Shown: positions 28,764 to 37,943 of the stretch, one piece after another | Layout of the letters: every line of letters starts with the position of its first letter | Position numbering within the stretch: the stretch's first letter is position 1 | Assembly: GCA_044368415.1 (NCBI GenBank) | Contig: JBIPLJ010000013.1 | Coordinates: 1 to 64,000, forward strand | Origin: UBA4615 sp044368415 | GTDB lineage: Bacteria > Pseudomonadota > Gammaproteobacteria > Burkholderiales > Burkholderiaceae_E | Reading direction: 5' to 3' | DNA: 64,000 nucleotides | Notes under the pieces: model-generated | Seen by the model: the letters and a program-made list of their open reading frames with translations, nothing else | What the model was told of the DNA's origin: nothing | Databases searched by the model: none | Position numbers and translations under genes: made by a program

Positions 28764-30713
28764 TCAGCGCGGGGCAGCGCTCGGCGCGCCGCGCGCCCCC
28801 GTCTCGCTGACCTCGCTGACCTCGCTGACCTCGCTGACCTCGCTGACCTCGCTGACCTCGCTGACCTCGCTGACCTCGCTGACCTCGCCGAGGAATCCGC
28901 CCGACTGCCGGCGCCATAGCGCGGCATAGTGGCCGTCGGCCGCCAGCAGCGCCGCGTGCGTGCCGCTCTCGACGATGCGCCCGCCTTCGAGCACCACCAG
29001 CCGGTCCATCGTTGCGATCGTCGACAGCCGGTGCGCGATCGCGATCACCGTCTTGCCGGCCATCAGCCCGGCGAGCTGCTCCTGGATCGCCTGCTCCACC
29101 TCGCTGTCGAGCGCCGAGGTCGCCTCGTCCAGCACCAGGATGGGCGCGTCCTTGAGCAGCACCCGCGCGATCGCGATCCGCTGGCGCTGACCGCCCGACA
29201 GCTTCACCCCCCGCTCGCCCACGTGCGCGTCGTAGCCGCGCCGGCCCTTCCAGTCCTGCAGCCCGTCGATGAAGGTCTCGGCCTGCGCCCGGTGCGCGGC
29301 CGCGCGGACCTCGGCATCGCTCGCCCGCGGCCGGCCGTAGCGGATGTTGTCGGCGATCGAGCGGTGCAGCAGCGAAGTGTCTTGCGTGACCATGCCGATC
29401 GCCGCCCGCAGGCTCTCCTGGGTGAGCTCGCGCACCTCCTGCCCGTCGATCGTCAGGCGCCCGGCCTCCGGCTCGAAGAAGCGCAGCAGCAGGTTGACCA
29501 GCGTCGTCTTGCCGGCGCCCGAGCGGCCGACCACGCCGACGCGCTCGCCGGGGCGCACGACCAGGTCGAGCCCGTCGAGCACCGTCGTGCCGTCGGTGCG
29601 GCCGTAGCCGAAGCGCACCGCCTCGAAGCGGATCTCGCCGCGGGTGACTTCGAGCGGACGGGCGCCCGGGCGGTCCTCGCCGGTGGGCGCGACGGCGATG
29701 GTCTCCATGCCCTCCTGGACGACGCCGACGTTCTCGAAGATGGACGCCACCTCCCAGCTGACCCAGCCGGCCACGTTGGCGATCTGCCAGGCGAGCGGCA
29801 GCGCGGTCGCCACCGTGCCCGCGCCGAGCGTTCCCTGCGCCCACAGCCACACGCCGATCGCACCGGTGCCGGCGAGCAGCCCCGCGTTGAGCAGCGACAA
29901 CACGACCATGAACTGCGTGACCGCCTGCATGTGCGCGGCGGCCGTGTCCTGATGGGCGTCGACCGACTCACGGACCCAGGCGTCCTCATCGGCCATCCGC
30001 GAAAACAGCTTGACGGTGAGGATGTTGGTGTAGCCGTCGACGACACGCGCCATCACTTGCGAACGCACCTCGGCGCTCGCTTGCGAGAGCTCTCGCAGAC
30101 GCGGCACGAAGTGCCGCAGGAACAGCACATAGCCGACGAACCACGCCAGCGTCGGCGCCGCAAGCCGCCAGTCGGCCCATGCCAGCAGCACCAGCGTTGA
30201 CAGACCGTAGACGGCGATGTACCAGACCGCGCGGATGCCGGCCATCACGCTCTCGCGCAGCGCCTGCGCGGTCTGCATCACTCGGTTGGCCAGCCGGCCG
30301 GCGAAGTCGCTCTGGAAAAACGCCCAGCCCTGCCGGATCACCTGCCGATGGCTCTGCCATCGGATGAGCGCGGTGGCACCGGGCACCAGTACGTTGAGAC
30401 GGATCGCGACATCGACGAAGAGCGCGAGCGGGCGCAGCACCAGGACCGCAAACAGCATGCCGAGCAGCACGGGCGTCTCGCGGGCGAGCGCTGCCGCGCG
30501 GTCGGTGGCTTGCATCATCCCAACCAGGCGACCGATGAACAGCGGGATCAGCGTGTCGATCAGCGCGACCGCGAGGCTGGTCGCGAACATCGCCGCATAC
30601 CAGCCGCGGGTCTGCGCGGTGAAGTGCCGATAGAAGCCGCCGAGCGCGGCGGGCGGGGTGCCCGGGCCGGGGCCCGCGGTACCGCGGATGCGTGACTGGA
30701 GGTAGCGGTACAT
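28764..30713 (-). CDS. ABC exporter, fused membrane and ATPase domains
   Basis: A 649-residue half-transporter of the MsbA/multidrug type. Residues 30-330 hold six membrane helices, such as AALARETPVLLGMLFAVLVL and IAVYGLSTLVLLAWADW. The ATPase has Walker A VGRSGAGKTTL, the signature LSGGQRQRIAIAR, Walker B ILVLDEATSALDS and the switch histidine AIAHRLSTI. Substrate is unknown. The C-terminus carries about nine copies of Val-Ser-Glu after GGFLG, encoded by a 9-base repeat; this tail lies beyond the ATPase and probably does not affect catalysis. Start ATG 30713 gives the family's N-terminus. Confidence 0.93.
   Translation of the reverse strand: MYRYLQSRIRGTAGPGPGTPPAALGGFYRHFTAQTRGWYAAMFATSLAVALIDTLIPLFIGRLVGMMQATDRAAALARETPVLLGMLFAVLVLRPLALFVDVAIRLNVLVPGATALIRWQSHRQVIRQGWAFFQSDFAGRLANRVMQTAQALRESVMAGIRAVWYIAVYGLSTLVLLAWADWRLAAPTLAWFVGYVLFLRHFVPRLRELSQASAEVRSQVMARVVDGYTNILTVKLFSRMADEDAWVRESVDAHQDTAAAHMQAVTQFMVVLSLLNAGLLAGTGAIGVWLWAQGTLGAGTVATALPLAWQIANVAGWVSWEVASIFENVGVVQEGMETIAVAPTGEDRPGARPLEVTRGEIRFEAVRFGYGRTDGTTVLDGLDLVVRPGERVGVVGRSGAGKTTLVNLLLRFFEPEAGRLTIDGQEVRELTQESLRAAIGMVTQDTSLLHRSIADNIRYGRPRASDAEVRAAAHRAQAETFIDGLQDWKGRRGYDAHVGERGVKLSGGQRQRIAIARVLLKDAPILVLDEATSALDSEVEQAIQEQLAGLMAGKTVIAIAHRLSTIATMDRLVVLEGGRIVESGTHAALLAADGHYAALWRRQSGGFLGEVSEVSEVSEVSEVSEVSEVSEVSEVSETGARGAPSAAPR
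28807..28887. repeat. 9-base coding microsatellite (CTGACCTCG)9
   Basis: Nine exact tandem copies in the last codons of the ABC transporter, encoding Val-Ser-Glu on the complement. Because the unit is a multiple of three, copy-number changes keep the frame. Confidence 0.95.
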
Positions 30714-31028
30714 CGTTCGGCGTGAAGGTCCAGTGTAGCCGTTCGCACGGTCGGGCCTTGCCCGGGCCGACCGGCCCGCGCCGGAGCGCGCCGGAGCGCA
30801 TCGGGCTGCACGTGCAGCCCCCGCACTTAGCGCGAGAGCCGCGTGTCGAAGTCCATGGCCGATGTTTCCTGCGCAGGCGGCGGGACGATACCAGCGCTGG
30901 GGCACGCGTCGCGCGGACGCCGCGCGAACCCCTGTACGCTTGCGCAGAGATACTGGTTGCGCGTACAGTACATTGACCGTCGCGTCTCGACGCAGCACAC
31001 CACGCACACCACGCACACGGAGTCGACG
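30714..31028. other. Intergenic region, 315 bases
   Basis: Lies between the divergent ABC transporter and the small gene at 31029. It contains a short CACC(ACGCACACC) repeat near 31000-31018 and no convincing larger gene. Promoters for both neighbours must lie here, but I could not assign them firmly. Confidence 0.4.
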
Positions 31029-31205
31029 ATGATCAAGCGAATCGAATGGCGCACCGCGTTCTGGGCCCGTCGGGGCCGCACCACCGCACTCAGCACACCG
31101 GGCCCGGTGCTCTCCCGCGAACGTGCCCGCGAGCTCGACCAGCCCACCTGGATGCGCCGCAACCTCTGCATCGCCGAGCTCGCCGAGCCGCGTCGCAGCC
31201 ACTGA
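31029..31205 (+). CDS. Small hypothetical protein, 58 residues
   Basis: ATG 31029 is preceded by GGAG with a six-base spacer, a good ribosome site. The 58-residue product, starting MIKRIEWRTAFWARRGR, is basic at the N-terminus and has no membrane segment or known motif. A longer upstream frame exists but lacks a ribosome site. I do not recognise it, and its reality rests on the ribosome site alone. Confidence 0.45.
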   Translation: MIKRIEWRTAFWARRGRTTALSTPGPVLSRERARELDQPTWMRRNLCIAELAEPRRSH

Positions 31206-31232
31206 GTCGCCCTCGCGGGCGCAGCGGCCACC

Positions 31233-31802
31233 CTACTTGAGGGCGCGCTCCACCCACCAGTTCGGTTGAGCCGCGACGAACGCGCCGGTTGCGGCCAGCC
31301 GGTTCGCGAGCTCGAGCGAAGGCAGTCCCGCGGCCGACTCGACCAGCCAGGCGTGCTCGCCGAGACGGCGGGTCGCGCGGGCGTCGTGCGAGGCCAGGAG
31401 CGTCCGTACGGCCGGTTCGTCCAGCCCGTCGCGCACCGTGACCACCACACCGCCCGGCAGCGCGCGCAGCCGCCCGCCCTCGTCCCGGAAGACCGGTGAC
31501 TGCAGGCTCGACGAGACATCCTTCAGCGCGCCGCCCGCAGCGGGCCGGATCGCGACCGACTTGCCCGAGAACGCGCCCGAGAAGTCGGCGCCCCATCCGG
31601 ATTCGAGCACCAGCGGGCGGCGCGTGTCGCCGTCGTGCCAGGCGTGGGAAGGCGCCGCGCGCTTGCCGTCCGAGGCTGTCTTGGCGGAGACGGAGACGGC
31701 GGGGTCGGCGCCCTGCGCCGCAGCGCTGCCCGCCAGCACCGTCCAGGCCAGGGCGGCCGCAAACGCACACACGGGTGCGCGCCGGTCAGTTCGAGCGGCC
31801 AT
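31233..31802 (-). CDS. Propeptide-like secreted chaperone for the adjacent protease
   Basis: A 189-residue exported protein with a signal peptide (cleavage near AGSAAAQ-GA). The C-terminal 70 residues (VVVTVRDGLDEPAVRTLLA ... WLVESAAGLPSLELANRLAA ... FVAAQPNWWVERALK) resemble a subtilase propeptide of the I9/S8 type, which normally precedes the protease domain and ends in such a P-N-hydrophobic motif. Here it is a separate gene whose start overlaps the end of the protease gene by 17 bases. This matches the Aeromonas serine protease (ASP) and its downstream external chaperone ORF2. Homology to ORF2 itself is inferred from arrangement and pattern. Confidence 0.7.
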   Translation of the reverse strand: MAARTDRRAPVCAFAAALAWTVLAGSAAAQGADPAVSVSAKTASDGKRAAPSHAWHDGDTRRPLVLESGWGADFSGAFSGKSVAIRPAAGGALKDVSSSLQSPVFRDEGGRLRALPGGVVVTVRDGLDEPAVRTLLASHDARATRRLGEHAWLVESAAGLPSLELANRLAATGAFVAAQPNWWVERALK

Positions 31803-33543
31803 GGATCGTGATCCTCCAGCTGTTGAAGGTGCCGGTGTCAGCGGGCGCCAGGTCGCTCACCTCGAGGCGCCAGACGCCGTTGGCCACGCCATCGAGATGG
31901 CGGACCGAGCCGAAGACGTGGCCGGCCCTGTAGCTGCCGCAGTTCGAACCTCCGCAGCTGCGGCGGTCGGCGAACACGCTGGCGGCGCCGTCCGGGGCGA
32001 TGAGCCGCACCTTCAGGTCGCCAGCGTAGGTGTGGTCCGAGCTCAGCGAGACTTCGACGAACTCGACCTTGTTGATGCCGCAACCAGTGAAGGTGAGGTC
32101 GCTGCCGACCACAGTGCCGATCCCGGCCGCGGTCGAGTCGGGCAGCGCCAGGTTGACCGTCTTGGAGAGCGAGCATGGGATCAGCGACCCGCTGCCGCCG
32201 ACCGAGGTCCAGGCCGAGGCGGCGCGCACGGCCTCCGTCGCGTCGACGACACCGAAGCCGTACTTGTGGCTGAACGCGCGGGTCTGGTTGTCGGAGCGCT
32301 TGGACGGCAGCGCGCTCGGCTCCCAGCTCGTATCGCTCGGGTTCGTGCGGCGCGCGGTGCTCGCGATCAGCAGGCGCACGTCGCGCCAGGTGAGGTTCGG
32401 ATTCGCGGCGAGCATCAGCGCGACCACGCCCGAGACCATCGGCGCGGATGCCGAGGTGCCGGTGAAGTCGGTGCGCGTGCCGCCGAGCAGCGAAGTGGTG
32501 ACGACGTTCGGCGTGCCCGTCCCCGAGGAGGGCGCGCAGGCGGTGAGGTTTGCACCGGGCTCCGAATAGGCGGCCACGGTGCCGGTCTTGTCGACCGCGC
32601 AGACCGCGATCACGCCGAGCACGTTCACGTAGCCGTCATAGTTCGAGTTGTCGACCTGGCAGGCGCCCCCGGCGCCCCCGACTCGCAGGTAGCAGCCGCC
32701 GTTACCGCCGGAGAAGACGTAGACCGAGCCCTTTCCGCCGCGGCCGGTGTCGATGCCCCGGCGCAGCGCCGCGGTGAAGAGCGCGTCGGGCGCATGCAGC
32801 GAGCCGTCGTCCGGTGAGCCCCAGCTGTTGTGGTAGACGCCGACCGCGGCCGCGTCGCGGTTGAGCGCATCGGCGATGTCGACGTCGGTGCCGCTGATCA
32901 GCGCGTCATACGCGACCAGCGAGGCCCGCGGCGCCACGCCTGCGCCCGCGACCGCGTTGCCGTCGCGGGCCGCCGCCAGCCCCGCGACCGCGGTGCCGTG
33001 GCCCTCGATGGGTCCGTTCGCGTCGCTGGCTGTGGAGCAGGGCAGCGGCCAGGGGCTGGCGAAGTTGGTCGCCCGGTAGCTGTAGCTCCCGCCTTCGACC
33101 AGGTTGGGCCTAAGGTCCGGATGGGTAACCTCGATCGCGTCGTCGATGACAGCGATCCGCGCCCCCGCACCCTTGGTGATCGCCCAGGCGGCCGACACAC
33201 GCAGGTCCTCGCCGAAGACGCCGCCGTTCTGGCCGGTGTTCGTCAGGTGCCACTGTTGCGCCAGCAGCGGATCGATGCCCGAGAGCACAGCGGGCGCGAC
33301 GATCGAGTACTCGGCACAGTTGGGTCCGACGGCGACCTTGCCGTTGACCGGGGCGGGGGCCGGAGCGGGGGCAGGCGCTGGCCCTGGAGAGGGCGAAGGC
33401 GAAGGCGAAGGCGAGGGCGAAGGCGAGGTCGCCGGGCTGTCGCCACCGCCGCCGCAGCCCGTGAGGCCGGCAAGCGCCGCGGCGAGCACCAGGGCGGGTG
33501 CCAGACGGAGGGCGGAGGTCGAGCGGAGCAGAGTTACGCGCAT
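31786..33543 (-). CDS. Kexin-like subtilisin protease with P domain, lipoprotein
   Basis: A 585-residue S8 protease. The N-terminus has a lipobox, LAGLTGC, so the protein should be lipid-anchored. A proline/serine-rich linker follows (SPSPSPSP then PAPAPAP). The catalytic domain starts at LLAQQWHL and contains Asp134 (AVIDDAIEV), His182 (EGHGTAVAG), the oxyanion-region HNSWGSPDDG and Ser364 (GTSASAPMV). The last 140 residues form a kexin/furin P domain (GDLKVRLIAPDG, GVWRLEVSDLAPADTGTFNS). It lacks a propeptide between signal and catalytic domain; the missing piece seems to be the next gene. Start ATG 33543 places the signal peptide correctly. Confidence 0.92.
   Translation of the reverse strand: MRVTLLRSTSALRLAPALVLAAALAGLTGCGGGGDSPATSPSPSPSPSPSPSPGPAPAPAPAPAPVNGKVAVGPNCAEYSIVAPAVLSGIDPLLAQQWHLTNTGQNGGVFGEDLRVSAAWAITKGAGARIAVIDDAIEVTHPDLRPNLVEGGSYSYRATNFASPWPLPCSTASDANGPIEGHGTAVAGLAAARDGNAVAGAGVAPRASLVAYDALISGTDVDIADALNRDAAAVGVYHNSWGSPDDGSLHAPDALFTAALRRGIDTGRGGKGSVYVFSGGNGGCYLRVGGAGGACQVDNSNYDGYVNVLGVIAVCAVDKTGTVAAYSEPGANLTACAPSSGTGTPNVVTTSLLGGTRTDFTGTSASAPMVSGVVALMLAANPNLTWRDVRLLIASTARRTNPSDTSWEPSALPSKRSDNQTRAFSHKYGFGVVDATEAVRAASAWTSVGGSGSLIPCSLSKTVNLALPDSTAAGIGTVVGSDLTFTGCGINKVEFVEVSLSSDHTYAGDLKVRLIAPDGAASVFADRRSCGGSNCGSYRAGHVFGSVRHLDGVANGVWRLEVSDLAPADTGTFNSWRITIHGRSN
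33388..33427. repeat. 6-base coding repeat (GGCGAA)n
   Basis: About six copies of a GGCGAA/GGCGAG unit encode the Ser-Pro run in the protease linker. In-frame length change would alter linker length only. Confidence 0.8.
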
Positions 33544-33793
33544 GAGGGGTCGGAAGTCGAAGGCAGGCGTCGCCCGATGCGGGCGCGGGCCTGAGCCGGC
33601 AGTACACAGTATCGGCCGGCGCACGAACCTTACCGTCTGTGCCGGCGACAGACGGACAGGACGGCTGGCGCGTCGGCGCGCCCGCCTTCGCCCCGTCGAG
33701 TCAGCGCGGAAATGGAACGGCACGGCTCGGGGCGAGGTGCGGACGTCCGTGGGAGAATCGGCGCCTTCCCGCGCGACCGCCCCAGGCCCTCGA

Positions 33794-34642
33794 ATGCTCC
33801 GCACGCCCGACACGTTCCGCCCGGCGCTCGATGTCGCGCTGCACGACGACGCCATCGTCCACCTGTTCGCGCGCGACGCGCTCGTGCAGCCGCTCGACGA
33901 GCCGCACCCGATGCGCTGGCGCACGCTGCGGATGTTCGGCTTCGAGGCGGCGCGAGTGCAACCGATCGGAAGGCACGAGGGCGCCGATCACCTGGCAGTC
34001 GCGCTGCCCGACGACCATCCGGCCGACCGGATGCCCGACGGCTGGCGCGCGGCGGGGCTTCGCAGCTGGTTCGGCATGCTCGACGACGCGACGCTGTCGA
34101 TCGCGATGCGCGGCGTGCAGATGCTGGAATGGGACCGCACCCACCGCTTCTGCGGCGCCTGCGGCACGCCGACCGAGCAGGCCGCCGGCGAGCGCGCCAA
34201 GCGCTGCCCGTCCTGCGGCCTGACCGTCTACCCGCGGATCTCGCCGGCGATGATGGTGCTGGTGACACGCGGTGACGAACTGCTGCTCGGGCGCGGCGTG
34301 AACTTCCCGCCGGGGCGCTACAGCGCGCTGGCCGGCTTCCTCGAGGCTGGCGAGACCATCGAGGAGTGCGTGGCCCGCGAGGTGATGGAGGAGACCAACA
34401 TCGAGGTGCGCGACCTGCGCTACTTCGGCAGCCAGAGCTGGCCGTTCCCGAACTCGCTGATGATCGCCTTCACCGCCGAATACGCCGGTGGCGAGCTGCG
34501 CCACGATCCGGCCGAGCTGGCCGACGCACAGTGGTTCCCCCTCGATGGGCTGCCGGGCATTGGGCTGCCGCACATGCCACCCAGCCTGAGCATCGCGCGC
34601 GCGCTGATCGACGCGACGATCGCGCGGATGCGGCATGGCTGA
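33794..34642 (+). CDS. nudC: NADH pyrophosphatase / RNA-decapping enzyme NudC
   Basis: A 282-residue Nudix hydrolase. The zinc ribbon is FCGACGTP ... RCPSCGLTVYP. The Nudix box GFLEAGETIEECVAREVMEE has the full G-x5-E-x7-REVxEE pattern, followed by the NudC-specific SQSWPFPNSLM (usual SQPWPFPxS). NudC hydrolyses NADH and removes NAD caps from RNA. It overlaps a short frame at its end. Confidence 0.94.
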   Translation: MLRTPDTFRPALDVALHDDAIVHLFARDALVQPLDEPHPMRWRTLRMFGFEAARVQPIGRHEGADHLAVALPDDHPADRMPDGWRAAGLRSWFGMLDDATLSIAMRGVQMLEWDRTHRFCGACGTPTEQAAGERAKRCPSCGLTVYPRISPAMMVLVTRGDELLLGRGVNFPPGRYSALAGFLEAGETIEECVAREVMEETNIEVRDLRYFGSQSWPFPNSLMIAFTAEYAGGELRHDPAELADAQWFPLDGLPGIGLPHMPPSLSIARALIDATIARMRHG

Positions 34643-34781
34643 TCGCCCGCAGGCGATGGCGAACCTCGACGAGCTCGAGGCGGTGCCCGGCCTCGACGCC
34701 GCGCTGCTGCGCGTGGCCGCGCAGGCTGCCTGCGACCGGATCCGGGGCACGGCGTCGTCGGTTCCGAGCGCGGCCTGCTGA
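34635..34781 (+). CDS. Possible small protein, 48 residues
   Basis: The frame begins within the last codons of nudC (ATGGCTGA overlap) and ends at TGA 34779. It reads MADRPQAMANLDELEAVPG and then LLRVAAQAACDRIRG. No known motif. The overlap could allow coupling to nudC, but the frame may be random. The rest of the 334-base gap to pilU, 34782-34976, shows no gene. Confidence 0.25.
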   Translation: MADRPQAMANLDELEAVPGLDAALLRVAAQAACDRIRGTASSVPSAAC

Positions 34782-34976
34782 GCGCGCGGCCGAGCGGCAC
34801 CGGGCTCGGCCGATCGACCGCCGGCACCGTGCCGTTGGCCCGGCTGTCGGCGCGGTGCCCAGGCACATCGGGGCGGGCTGTCACCATCGGACGATCCCGA
34901 CTCCCTCCCTGCACGATTCGGAGCTGAGGGCGCAAAGCGCCCGATGCCGCACCGCGCGTGCCTGACCGGAACGTCC

Positions 34977-36119
34977 ATGTCCTCAGTGTTCGGCATCGAT
35001 CAGGCCCGCGACTACATGCACAAGCTGCTCGGCGCGATGGTGCGCGGCGGCGGGTCGGACCTGTTCATCTCGGCGGAATCCCCACCGTCGATGAAAGCGA
35101 ACGGCGAGATGCGCGCGCTGGCCGAGCAGAAGCTCGTCCCGGCCCTGACCGAGAAGCTCGCGCATTCGATGATGAATGAACGGCAGATCGACGAGTTCCG
35201 CAAGGAGCTCGAGTGCAACTTCGCGATCAGCGTGCCGGGCATCTCACGCTTCCGGGTGAACGTGTTCGTCCAGCAGCAGTGCGTCGGCATGGTGATCCGG
35301 ACGATCTCCTCAGAGATCCCGAACTTCGAGAAGCTCGGTCTGCCCGAGACGCTGAAGAGCGTGATCATGACCAAACGCGGCCTGGTGCTGGTGGTCGGCG
35401 GCACCGGCTCGGGCAAGTCGACGACGCTCGCGGCGATGATCGATCACCGCAACCGCACGTCGAAAGGTCACATCATCACGGTCGAGGATCCGGTCGAGTA
35501 CGTGCACGTGCCCAAGGGCTGCTTGATCACGCACCGGGAGGTCGGCGTGGACACACTCAGCTGGCACGCAGCGCTCAAGAACACACTGCGCCAGGCACCC
35601 GACGTCATCCTGATCGGCGAGATCCGCGACACCGAAACGATGGAGCACGCGATCGCATTCGCCGAGACCGGGCACCTGTGCCTGGGCACCCTGCATGCGA
35701 ACAACGCGAACCAAGCGATCGACCGGATCATCAACTTCTTCCCGGAGGAGCGGCGCAACCAGCTGCTGATGGATCTGTCGTCGAACATGCGGGCGATCGT
35801 CTCGCAGCGGCTGGTGCGCACCGCCGACGGCAAGGGGCGCAAGGCGGCGATCGAGATCCTGATCAACACACCGAGCCTCGCCGAGAAGATCCGCGAGGGC
35901 GAGTTCCACGAGATCAAGTCGATCATGAGCAAGTCGCGCGAGCTCGGGATGATGACCTTCGACGACGCGCTCTTCGACCTCTACGACACGGGCCACATCG
36001 CCTACGAGGAGGCGATCCGCAATGCCGACAGCGCCAATGAGCTGCGCCTGAACATCAAACTCAAGAGCCGCCGTGGCGAGCCGGCCCAGAAGGCGCGGGT
36101 CGACCTGGCGATCGAGTAA
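34977..36119 (+). CDS. pilU: Twitching-motility ATPase PilU
   Basis: A 380-residue PilT/PilU-type retraction ATPase for type IV pili. Walker A is VVGGTGSGKSTTLAAMI, the Asp box HIITVEDPVEYVH, Walker B APDVILIGEIRDTETME and the His box GHLCLGTLHANNA. The C-terminal tail after ELRLNIKL and the opening SDLFISAESPPSMKANGEM are typical of PilU rather than PilT. PilU assists PilT in pilus retraction; pilT is not in this window. The 3' end overlaps the convergent pdeM gene by 59 bases. Confidence 0.92.
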   Translation: MSSVFGIDQARDYMHKLLGAMVRGGGSDLFISAESPPSMKANGEMRALAEQKLVPALTEKLAHSMMNERQIDEFRKELECNFAISVPGISRFRVNVFVQQQCVGMVIRTISSEIPNFEKLGLPETLKSVIMTKRGLVLVVGGTGSGKSTTLAAMIDHRNRTSKGHIITVEDPVEYVHVPKGCLITHREVGVDTLSWHAALKNTLRQAPDVILIGEIRDTETMEHAIAFAETGHLCLGTLHANNANQAIDRIINFFPEERRNQLLMDLSSNMRAIVSQRLVRTADGKGRKAAIEILINTPSLAEKIREGEFHEIKSIMSKSRELGMMTFDDALFDLYDTGHIAYEEAIRNADSANELRLNIKLKSRRGEPAQKARVDLAIE

Positions 36120-36912
36120 CCCGCGGCACTTCGAACACCCGGTCGCCCGCGATCGCGAACAGCCGCTGCGGCGCGGCGCGCGAGACGCTGGCCGAGCCGG
36201 TGAAGTCGCCGAACGCGGGCAGCACCGCTTGCCCGGGCCCCACGCTGAAACACGGCAGCCTCGCCGAGTCGCCGCCGCGCCCGCGCAGCCGCACCGCCGG
36301 ATGCAGGTGGCCGGCAAGCCGGTAGCCAGGGGCCGTGCGCCGGGCTCGGCCGGAGTCGGAGTCGGAGTCGGAGTCGGAGTCGGAGTCGGAGTCGGAGTCG
36401 GAGTCGGAGTCGGAGTCGGAGTCGGAGTCGGAGTCGGGCGCATTGTCGGTCGGCTCGTGGCACAGCACGAACGGCCCGAGCGGCGCCGGCGCGTCGACCA
36501 CCTCGATGCCGAGCTCCGCCGGCGGGTCGCCCGCGCGGCCGTCGTGGTTGCCGCGCACCAGCACACAGTGCAGCCCGGTGCGCTCGGCGCGCCAGGCGCG
36601 CAGCGCCGACACCGTCGCCGCGGCCTGCGCGGGCCGCGCATGCAGCAGGTCGCCGAGAACCACCAGGCGGCGCGCGCCGCAGTCGTCGACCAGCGCACCG
36701 AGCCGGCGCAGCGTGGCCTCGGTGGGGCCGGCGGGCACCGGCACGCCGAGCGCGCGGAAGGTCTCGGCCTTGCCGAGGTGCACGTCGGCGACGAACAGCG
36801 TCGCCTCGCCCGGCCACCAGATCGCGCGGCGCGCAAGCAGCCGCACGGCGACCCCGACGAGCTCGAGGTCCAGCCCGCCGAGGCCCTCGGACCTGTATGT
36901 CGTCGATGGCAT
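36061..36912 (-). CDS. pdeM: PdeM-type metallophosphoesterase with Asp-Ser repeat insertion
   Basis: A 283-residue protein of the ligase-associated DNA damage response endonuclease (PdeM) family. Motifs are LFVADVHLGKAETFR, VVLGDLLHAR, LVRGNHDGRAG, FVLCHEP and LAGHLHPAVRLRG. Between the fourth and fifth motifs, a run of about 14 Asp-Ser dipeptides interrupts the catalytic domain; family members do not normally have it. The usual ligase, exonuclease and Lhr-helicase partners are absent here. The 3' end overlaps pilU antisense. Confidence 0.85.
   Translation of the reverse strand: MPSTTYRSEGLGGLDLELVGVAVRLLARRAIWWPGEATLFVADVHLGKAETFRALGVPVPAGPTEATLRRLGALVDDCGARRLVVLGDLLHARPAQAAATVSALRAWRAERTGLHCVLVRGNHDGRAGDPPAELGIEVVDAPAPLGPFVLCHEPTDNAPDSDSDSDSDSDSDSDSDSDSDSDSDSDSGRARRTAPGYRLAGHLHPAVRLRGRGGDSARLPCFSVGPGQAVLPAFGDFTGSASVSRAAPQRLFAIAGDRVFEVPRVTRSPGRPAPSGPARHGGS
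36352..36435. repeat. 6-base coding microsatellite (GGAGTC)14
   Basis: Fourteen exact copies encode (Asp-Ser)n inside the pdeM catalytic domain on the complement. It is in frame, so expansions or contractions would not disrupt the gene. Confidence 0.95.
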
Positions 36913-37007
36913 CAGCGGATTCTAGCGGCTTGCGCCCTGCGCCGCCGAAGTGCGCTAGGCTGCGCGGCGCATCGCTGCACCCACCCGACGCCGATCCAGG
37001 ATCCACC

Positions 37008-37943
37008 ATGACCGCCCTGCACTTCGACGACGCCGACGTCCGTCGGCTGCTCAGCCTGGAGGTCCTGCTGCCCGCGATGCGGCGCGCGCTCGCCGACCTG
37101 TCGGCCGGGCGGGTGGTGCAGCCGCTGCGTACGGTGATGGAGATACCGGCCGAGCAGGGCTACTTCTTCCTCAAGCCCGCGCTGACCGCCGACGCGCTCG
37201 CCACCAAACTGATCACGCTCATCCCCGGCAACCCGGCACGGGGACTGCCGACGCTGCTGGCCACCATCGTCCTGATGGACCCGGCCACCGGCCGTACGCT
37301 GGCCACCATGGACGGCACCTGGATCACCGCGCTGCGGACCGCGGCGGTGTCGGCGGTCGCGGCCGACGCGATCGTGCCGCCCGGGCCTCAGGTGGTGGCG
37401 ATGCTGGGCAGCGGCGCGCTCGCGCGCACCCACGCGGCGGCGCTGCGCGCGGTGCGGCCAATCTCCGAGATCCGCGTCTGGAGCCGGGATCCGGCGAACG
37501 TCGCGCGCTGCGCGGCCGAGATCGACGGGGTGGCCTGCGCGAGCGCCGAGGCCGCGGTCCGCGGCGCCGACATCGTCTGCACGGTCACCAACGCAAGCGC
37601 GCCGGTGCTGCGCGGCGCGTGGCTCGAGCCGGGCGCGTTCGTCGCCGCGGTCGGCGCGCCGCGCCCGAGCTGGCGCGAGCTCGACGACGAGGCCATGCGC
37701 CATCTGCTGATCGCCGACAGCCGCCACTCGGCCGAACACGAGTCCGGCGACGTCATCGACTCGGGCGCGACGGTGAGCGCCGAGATCGGCGAGATTCTCG
37801 CCGGCACGGTGCAACCACCGCCCCGTGGCACGACGGTCATCTTCAAGGCCCTGGGGCAGGCGGTCGAGGACGCGGTCTCGGCGCGGCTGGTCTACGACCG
37901 TGCGCTCGCGGAGCGGAACGCGGCGACGGGAGGGCGGACGTGA
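37008..37943 (+). CDS. Ornithine cyclodeaminase/mu-crystallin family protein
   Basis: A 311-residue member with the substrate-site KPALTADALATKLITLIPGN, the Rossmann motif VVAMLGSGALARTHAAALRA and GAPRPSWRELDDEAM. Family members deaminate ornithine to proline, or act as imine reductases or alanine dehydrogenases. Its stop overlaps the start of an FAD-dependent amine/amino-acid oxidase-like gene (GTGA), so both probably act on one amino acid or imine. Specific substrate unknown. Confidence 0.9.
   Translation: MTALHFDDADVRRLLSLEVLLPAMRRALADLSAGRVVQPLRTVMEIPAEQGYFFLKPALTADALATKLITLIPGNPARGLPTLLATIVLMDPATGRTLATMDGTWITALRTAAVSAVAADAIVPPGPQVVAMLGSGALARTHAAALRAVRPISEIRVWSRDPANVARCAAEIDGVACASAEAAVRGADIVCTVTNASAPVLRGAWLEPGAFVAAVGAPRPSWRELDDEAMRHLLIADSRHSAEHESGDVIDSGATVSAEIGEILAGTVQPPPRGTTVIFKALGQAVEDAVSARLVYDRALAERNAATGGRT

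Noticed and set aside
36352..36435. The regular repeat might be a CRISPR array
   Set aside because: The units are 6 bases long with no spacers and lie inside a coding frame.
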